A program made the translations under genes and the position numbers. Below are positions 19,375 to 25,384 of a stretch of 25,384 nucleotides of DNA, in pieces. This DNA is from Lingula anatina (taxonomy: Eukaryota > Brachiopoda > Lingulata > Lingulida > Lingulidae): positions 45,554 to 70,937 of the forward strand of contig NW_019773633.1 of the NCBI RefSeq assembly GCF_001039355.2. Direction: 5' to 3'. The number at the start of each line of letters is the position of its first letter. The first letter of the stretch is position 1. The notes beneath the pieces were generated by a model. It had not been told where the DNA came from. It saw only the letters and a program-made list of their open reading frames with translations, and searched no databases.

Positions 19375-20880
19375 GGAATAACCTACTGGTTTGGCCGAAA
19401 TGGTTTCGCTTTGCCAAATTTGAAAAAAAAATCGGATTAAAATGAAGAAAATTAATTGTACAAGCTGCAGGCGTGCAGGCACTTGGCTGCTACGCAGGTA
19501 TAGCTGGATGGATTCGCCCCTGATTTTATGTGTTGTTCTGCGTCTGCGTAGTGACATGGGGTATAGAATGTCATGTCAGTTAACCTTTATTTTATCTCCA
19601 ATAAACTCATTTTGTCTAATTATAACAGTTTTGATGGTTAACGTATACGGTAGGGATAAACAAGTTTTTGGTGCTGAAAACAATCACCGTTATTGTAACG
19701 GCCGACTGAACATGTACATGTGGGTGAGTGACATATTTTACGACCGCGACAAAATACTTTTAGACATTTTTAATTATGTCATGTTTATAAAATGTATTCA
19801 GATCTAGGTTTTTGTTATTTTCCATGTGTAAATTAAGGCAAACTTGCCTGGGGCCATCTTAAGAACACACCATATAGTCGTTTCGCATTTAAAAAAAAAA
19901 ATTAAAAAGTAATTAAAAGTGATCTACAGTGTATTGTAAAATAAGTCTTTATGTTCAGAACATCAGCTGATGATTGTCTGGTCCTTTGACTAATAAGGTG
20001 TTATAATTTTTTGCTCTCGCTTGTAGTCATAATCCTTAAAACCTTACATTTATGGGCTGTCTGGCCGTTTTTATCGAGACTTAAACCTGCATTTGGTTTG
20101 CATAACAGGATTGAAAATTTCATGAAATCTACGTTCAGAAGCACGTAGTTAAGTGATTTTAACAGCCGATGAAACGAGTCAGTTGATTAAAACACAGTTG
20201 ACGAATCCTCCCCTCTGAAGAACCCAGTAATCCATAAGGACCTTCATTTGAGAACGATGATTACTATTGCCGTCCCTAAGCTCAGAATTACCCTGAATTC
20301 GGTATAATCAAAAATAGTTAATCTCCTCCGCCAGCTTACGTATTTGGAAATTAACACATGTTATAATTGGTGAATTTTAGGCAGCTTTCGTCTGGGAGAG
20401 TACGTTTGGGGGCGATTGATAAGAAGTGCTGTCTAGAATATTTAACATTTTGGTAGATCATTCACTGGCATATCTGGTAATGATATATATTGCAAGCATT
20501 GACATTGCGCCCAATTAAACGTACATTTGGATAACTTTACAATATATTCCCCTCGATAAAAAAGGTTATTTTGTCAATCGTTTGATTAAAAAGATAAAAG
20601 CCCTGCGTGGATATTGCTATTAAACTCCACGATTAATTTTTACTGTTGTGGATACATGTAGCTGTCAGTAGCGCCCCCTTCAGTCGAAGCACGAGCTATG
20701 GTACCATACTTTTCCTGGTCCCAGACACAAGGACGACGATCTGTTTTCTCAAATAAATCCTTAATCAACCTAAACATTTAGATATAAATTAATTTTACTT
20801 TGACCCCAGATAAATCACCCGTAGCCTAACACAATAAGCCACAATGCGTGTCATACATGTATGGCAATTAATACGAAAGA
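19375..20880. other. No gene; longest anonymous ATG frame at 19442-19807
   Basis: The 121-codon plus frame at 19442-19807 is the longest outside simple repeats. It has a hydrophobic middle, but no family match and no conserved motif, and a frame this long is expected about once by chance in AT-rich DNA of this size. TACATGTA occurs at 20653-20660 and 20854-20861. TAGCGCCCCCTT at 20668-20679 resembles half of a CTCF motif. Confidence 0.5.
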
Positions 20881-20963
20881 AACATTTACTTGATTCACTT
20901 TGATTACTCGCACTTCATCTTAAACGGAACTAAGGCTAAATGTTTAGACCACGTTTTAGAGGT

Positions 20964-21000
20964 AATTTTTTTTCTTTTCTTTGTTTTCTTTTATTTTTTT
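20964..21000. repeat. T-rich pyrimidine tract
   Basis: Runs of T broken by C and G. It could act as a polypyrimidine tract or be the reverse-strand poly-A of an old retroposed copy, but no adjacent element body was recognised. Confidence 0.7.
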
Positions 21001-22899
21001 AAGCGTGAATTCTCCCCCAGGTCTCTATCGATACCTTGTAATTCCACGAGATTTCCAGACAGTTTTCAAAACATCCCTGTGCCAGTTGCACGCACCTTAA
21101 AAGTTGTATTAATTTCCAAATCGCTTTTTTCGTTAAAAGGTTAAGCCACATGAAACCTTGACCCCTATTAAGAGAGTAAACTCCATTGCTTTTAACCGGA
21201 ATATTGTATTCAACGCTTGTAAATGTCACGTCATTATTACCGGGATTATCGTTGGTGTTTGTGGATTAAAAAACCAATCAACTTGGCACTGCGTGGGTAC
21301 GCGCCATTGATCCCGACTCCTAGGTCTGTGGGAATTAAACGAACACGCTTCTCTGACTGGTAATTACGATCTGCCTAATATTAACAATAATGCCATTCTG
21401 TAGACTCTCGTAGGAATGAGGCAATTTGGTTGTCGGATGGTATTTTACTTATAACACTTTCGATTCGTTTTGCAATATACAAGTAGGGACGAGTGACCGA
21501 TGTGGCTGCAATAATAAACCATTATCAGTTGTTGAACATGGATTATCTGCACTGATATGTGATTGACGATCATGATATTTTTTATGAAGTAGTTTTGTTG
21601 GGTGGATAACGGTTGGCTTCTAGGTCATATTAAAGTTGACTTTTGATTACAGTAATTTTAAATGCACGTTAGCTTATGTTGGATGGAGAAAGAATGTTAA
21701 ATAGCGGTACAAAAAGCGTAGCATTGGTGCGAAATATTTCATTAAAATGGATTTTGATGGCGTTTTTATAGCTTTTGCCAAACGCTATATATAAATCATT
21801 CCAAACAAGACGGGAAATCGCTTTTCCCAGATTAATTGTATTAATTGTACCCGCCCTTATATAAGCCGCGGACATGATCTAGAATTTCTGTACACCTCGT
21901 GTGTAGCTACAATGGATTGAACAGGCCTGATAAGTGCTAGTCAGCAATGGTATTTTATCACACATCCAGCTTTCTTTTGATAAAAAAAAAAAAACTAATG
22001 GCAATTAGCGTACATGTGATTATTAATTGAAAGGAAGACAGATCATTTTAAAAAATATTTTCTTAAGAAAAAACATTGACCTCATAGGTTCCATTGGGCA
22101 TTATTTCCCAATTCGTTAGAAAGTGTTTCGTATCAGAAAAAAAAGTAGTCAAATTATTGTTATTGATTCGGTGAGTGCCGTATTTCTGAATTAGCACGAA
22201 GTATTGGCTTGATCGTAAATGATGCTGATGATGCATTACCCAATTAATCTTTTAATAACGCGGTACAACGACCTTATTACTACTAGAAGTCCGTTTATAG
22301 ATTTGTTTAATATGTTGCTGTTCGTCTGTTAGAATCGTTAGAATCTGGAGCTGGTTGGTCAAACCACTTCAGTCTCGCAAGGATCTCCGGCAGTGTGGGC
22401 AAAAAATAGCCGCTGCTTTCGTTATTACATATCAAATAGCGACTGATTTCGTTATTTTCCCTTGCCTGCCTGCGCTGTGCTGCTGCTGTTGTCCTGTAAG
22501 TTTAATTCAGCAGATTTATGCTTCCTTGTGTAAATATTTTCGCCACTTCTATCTGTCTATTGCAACTCGCTTGTGAAAGCCTCCATGTAGGTCCTTATAA
22601 CGTGCCTTCACCAGGTATTGAAATAATTATCACTTTATGTTATTATTTGATATTACTATTAATTAAAAAATCCATTTTGGGCAAAGGAATCAAGATCTTA
22701 AACTTATTGTATTGTAACAACTTGTTGTTCTGAAAAAATATACATGTAAAAAAAGTAAAATAATGCTTTAGAATTTAGTTTCTTTACAAATGACTCAAGT
22801 GTGGTCGATCTGAACATTTGATATCAAGTTATGCAGTACTAATGGGTTAAAGTAATGGCTTTTAGATGAAGGGAATGTGTACTAGTTTATACATGTATG
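21001..22899. other. No gene seen
   Basis: About 1.9 kb of unique AT-rich sequence. A 14-bp palindrome TTTTCTTAAGAAAA lies at 22058-22071, and TACATGTA at 22741-22748 and 22890-22897. The small frames here have no recognisable domain. Confidence 0.5.
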
Positions 22900-23336
22900 C
22901 AAATGTGTATGTGTATGTGTGTGTGTGTGTGCATGTGTATGTGTGTGCATGTGTATGTGTGTGCATGTGTATGTGCATGTGTGTGTGTATGTGTGTGTGC
23001 ATGTGTATGTGTGCATGTGTGTGTGCATGTGTATGTGTGTGCATGTGTATGTGCGTGCATATGAATGCATGTATATGTCTGTGCATGTGTATGTGTGTGC
23101 ATGTGTGTGCTTGTGTATGTGTGTGCATGTATGTATGCATGTATATGTCTGTGCATGTGTATGTGTGTGCATGTGTGTGTGCATGTGTATGTGTGTGCAT
23201 GTATGTATGCATGTATATGTCTGTGCATGTGTATGTGTGTGCATGTGTGTGCATGTGTATGTGTGTGCATGTGTGTGTGTGCATGTGTATGTGTGTGCAT
23301 GTGTATGTGTGTGCATGTGTGTGTGTGCATGTGTGT
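22900..23336. repeat. TG/CA minisatellite with GTGTATGTGTGTGCAT-type units and a 70-72-bp higher order
   Basis: About 435 bp built from GTGT, GTAT and GCAT steps, mostly arranged as a 16-base GTGTATGTGTGTGCAT and near variants. A rarer block, GCATGTATATGTCTGTGC, recurs at 23067, 23137 and 23209, giving a higher-order period of 70 then 72 bp. Alternating purine-pyrimidine sequence of this kind is Z-DNA-prone. Because it lacks stop codons it stays open in several frames on both strands (up to 209 codons, made of Cys/Val/Met or His/Thr), and none should be called a gene. Confidence 0.95.
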
Positions 23337-23339
23337 GAA

Positions 23340-24550
<1,211 letters not shown>

Positions 24551-24826
24551 GTAGTTTAAGACTTGGTTCCCATGCCTAGATCGATTTAACATGATCGATC
24601 CATCTCCAAGGGGTTTCTCGCTAAAATGCTTTCAGCTTAAGCGGCTTAGATGGCTGGAACGCCTACTGAAGCTGCTAAACGATAATCAATTACTCCCTAG
24701 CAGGTTCAGTAGGCGTGACAGGCAACTAAGCCGCTTAAGTTGACAGCGATTTAGCGAGAATCCCTTTTTGAGATAGGTCGATCCAACATTAGTACGATAG
24801 GGGCTGGGAATGGTCCCTAAAACTAT
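24551..24826. mobile_element. Fold-back element, copy B, long inverted repeat
   Basis: Arms at about 24552-24677 and 24698-24825 are inverted, with a 20-base loop. The inner 66 bases (24612-24677 against 24698-24763) align without gaps at 56 of 66 positions. Perfect blocks include CTTAAGCGGCTTAG (24636-24649 with 24726-24739) and ACGCCTACTGAA (24659-24670 with 24705-24716). The outer part is less similar but still aligns (TAGTTTAAGACTTGGTTCCC against TAGTTTTAGGGACCATTCCC). No coding capacity. The structure fits a fold-back MITE; a transcript would form a long hairpin that could feed small-RNA pathways. Confidence 0.85.
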
Positions 24827-25384
24827 GCCCAGTGGCTAAAGGCGTAACTCTGGGCTAACTGGATCGACTTTCCGTACATGTACTTGCTTAATTGTTTTAG
24901 CGGTGCAGTTTATTCCGTCTGACATAATGCTTTACATATGTAATTTTCCATACATTGTTTGTGGAGCACATTTATGCTTGTAGTTACCGTCGGCCGAACG
25001 TGGGAATACCCTTTCAGCGTATACACAGCTAGTCTTTGTTTTTGTCTTATTTGTTTTCCTTTGCGATTAAAATAATAGTTAATGCCGCCCTGTGTTGTTT
25101 GTTTTAAGTTCAGTTGGATGTGGTTTTACGTTTCAGAGATCCATGTGAAGCAAACTCTTTTGCAAAATAAACGATGTTCGGTTTTTGCCATTTCAGCGCC
25201 AGGTATTCCAGTGAAGAGGCATGAAAGCTATCAAACCGCCTGGTCACAGGTTTACAAGTTAAACAGGGCATCAAAGAAAATCTAGAAAGACAGCGGATGC
25301 GTGTTCGAAAAGATCACATCCTGTTGAAACAAGCGACCGGATGCTTTCCTGAGATGAGTTCTAAAAAACACAGCGATTATCGCT
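24827..25384 (+). other. No firm gene; possible exon at 25193-25285
   Basis: TACATGTA lies at 24875-24882. An ATG frame of 67 codons covers 25082-25285. Within it TTTTTGCCATTTCAG (25181-25195) is a plausible splice acceptor, followed by a higher-GC open segment to the TAG at 25283-25285. The peptide matches no family I know, and the window ends before any confirmation, so this is only a candidate. Confidence 0.2.

Noticed and set aside
19442-19807. A 121-codon ATG frame, the longest outside simple repeats
   Set aside because: No motif or family match. A frame of this length is expected about once by chance in this much AT-rich DNA.

Overview
This window looks like non-coding DNA from an animal genome, most likely a marine invertebrate. 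A mollusc, amphioxus or hemichordate-like species would fit, but the sequence alone cannot place it more closely. It is AT-rich, and no stretch can be defended as an exon of a recognisable host gene. Longer open frames are at chance level, sit in low-complexity repeats, or are transposon debris. There is no operon structure, rRNA, intact tRNA or CRISPR array. One base is ambiguous (n at 13315). The simplest reading is an intergenic region or large intron.

What the window does hold is mobile-element remains, microsatellites and a few possible regulatory motifs. From left to right: an (AAT)14 microsatellite (142-183); an exact 23-bp direct repeat bracketing 1199-1470; a tRNA-like Pol III box remnant (2496-2563); a CpG-richer patch with a repeated 13-mer (3400-3720); a small element with perfect 13-bp inverted ends and about three internal 116-118-bp tandem units (5978-6455), lying beside a possible LINE C-terminal scrap (6470-6540); a hAT-like MITE (7208-7446); and a decayed Tc1/mariner transposase on the minus strand (about 7770-8817).

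From 9 to 18 kb there is mostly unique AT-rich sequence. It contains a SINE-like scrap next to a CA-rich repeat (10141-10400), G-rich and pyrimidine tracts, a CpG-richer patch with several plus-strand frames (15731-16110), and a (CT)n/(GA)n hairpin microsatellite (17695-17761). From 18.5 kb onward come a strong CTCF-like motif (18552-18564), a diverged pair of roughly 125-bp direct repeats (18780-19063), a 435-bp TG/CA minisatellite with higher-order structure (22900-23336), a (TA)35(GA)15 microsatellite (24161-24260), and two members of one fold-back element family (19141-19372 and 24551-24826).

There is no gene network to describe. The best candidate for something undescribed is the two-copy fold-back family. 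Its copies share end and sub-terminal blocks but have different centres, and the second could form a hairpin with stems of about 126 nt. The inverted-end element with internal tandem units is the next most interesting structure. I did not find a novel protein-based system.
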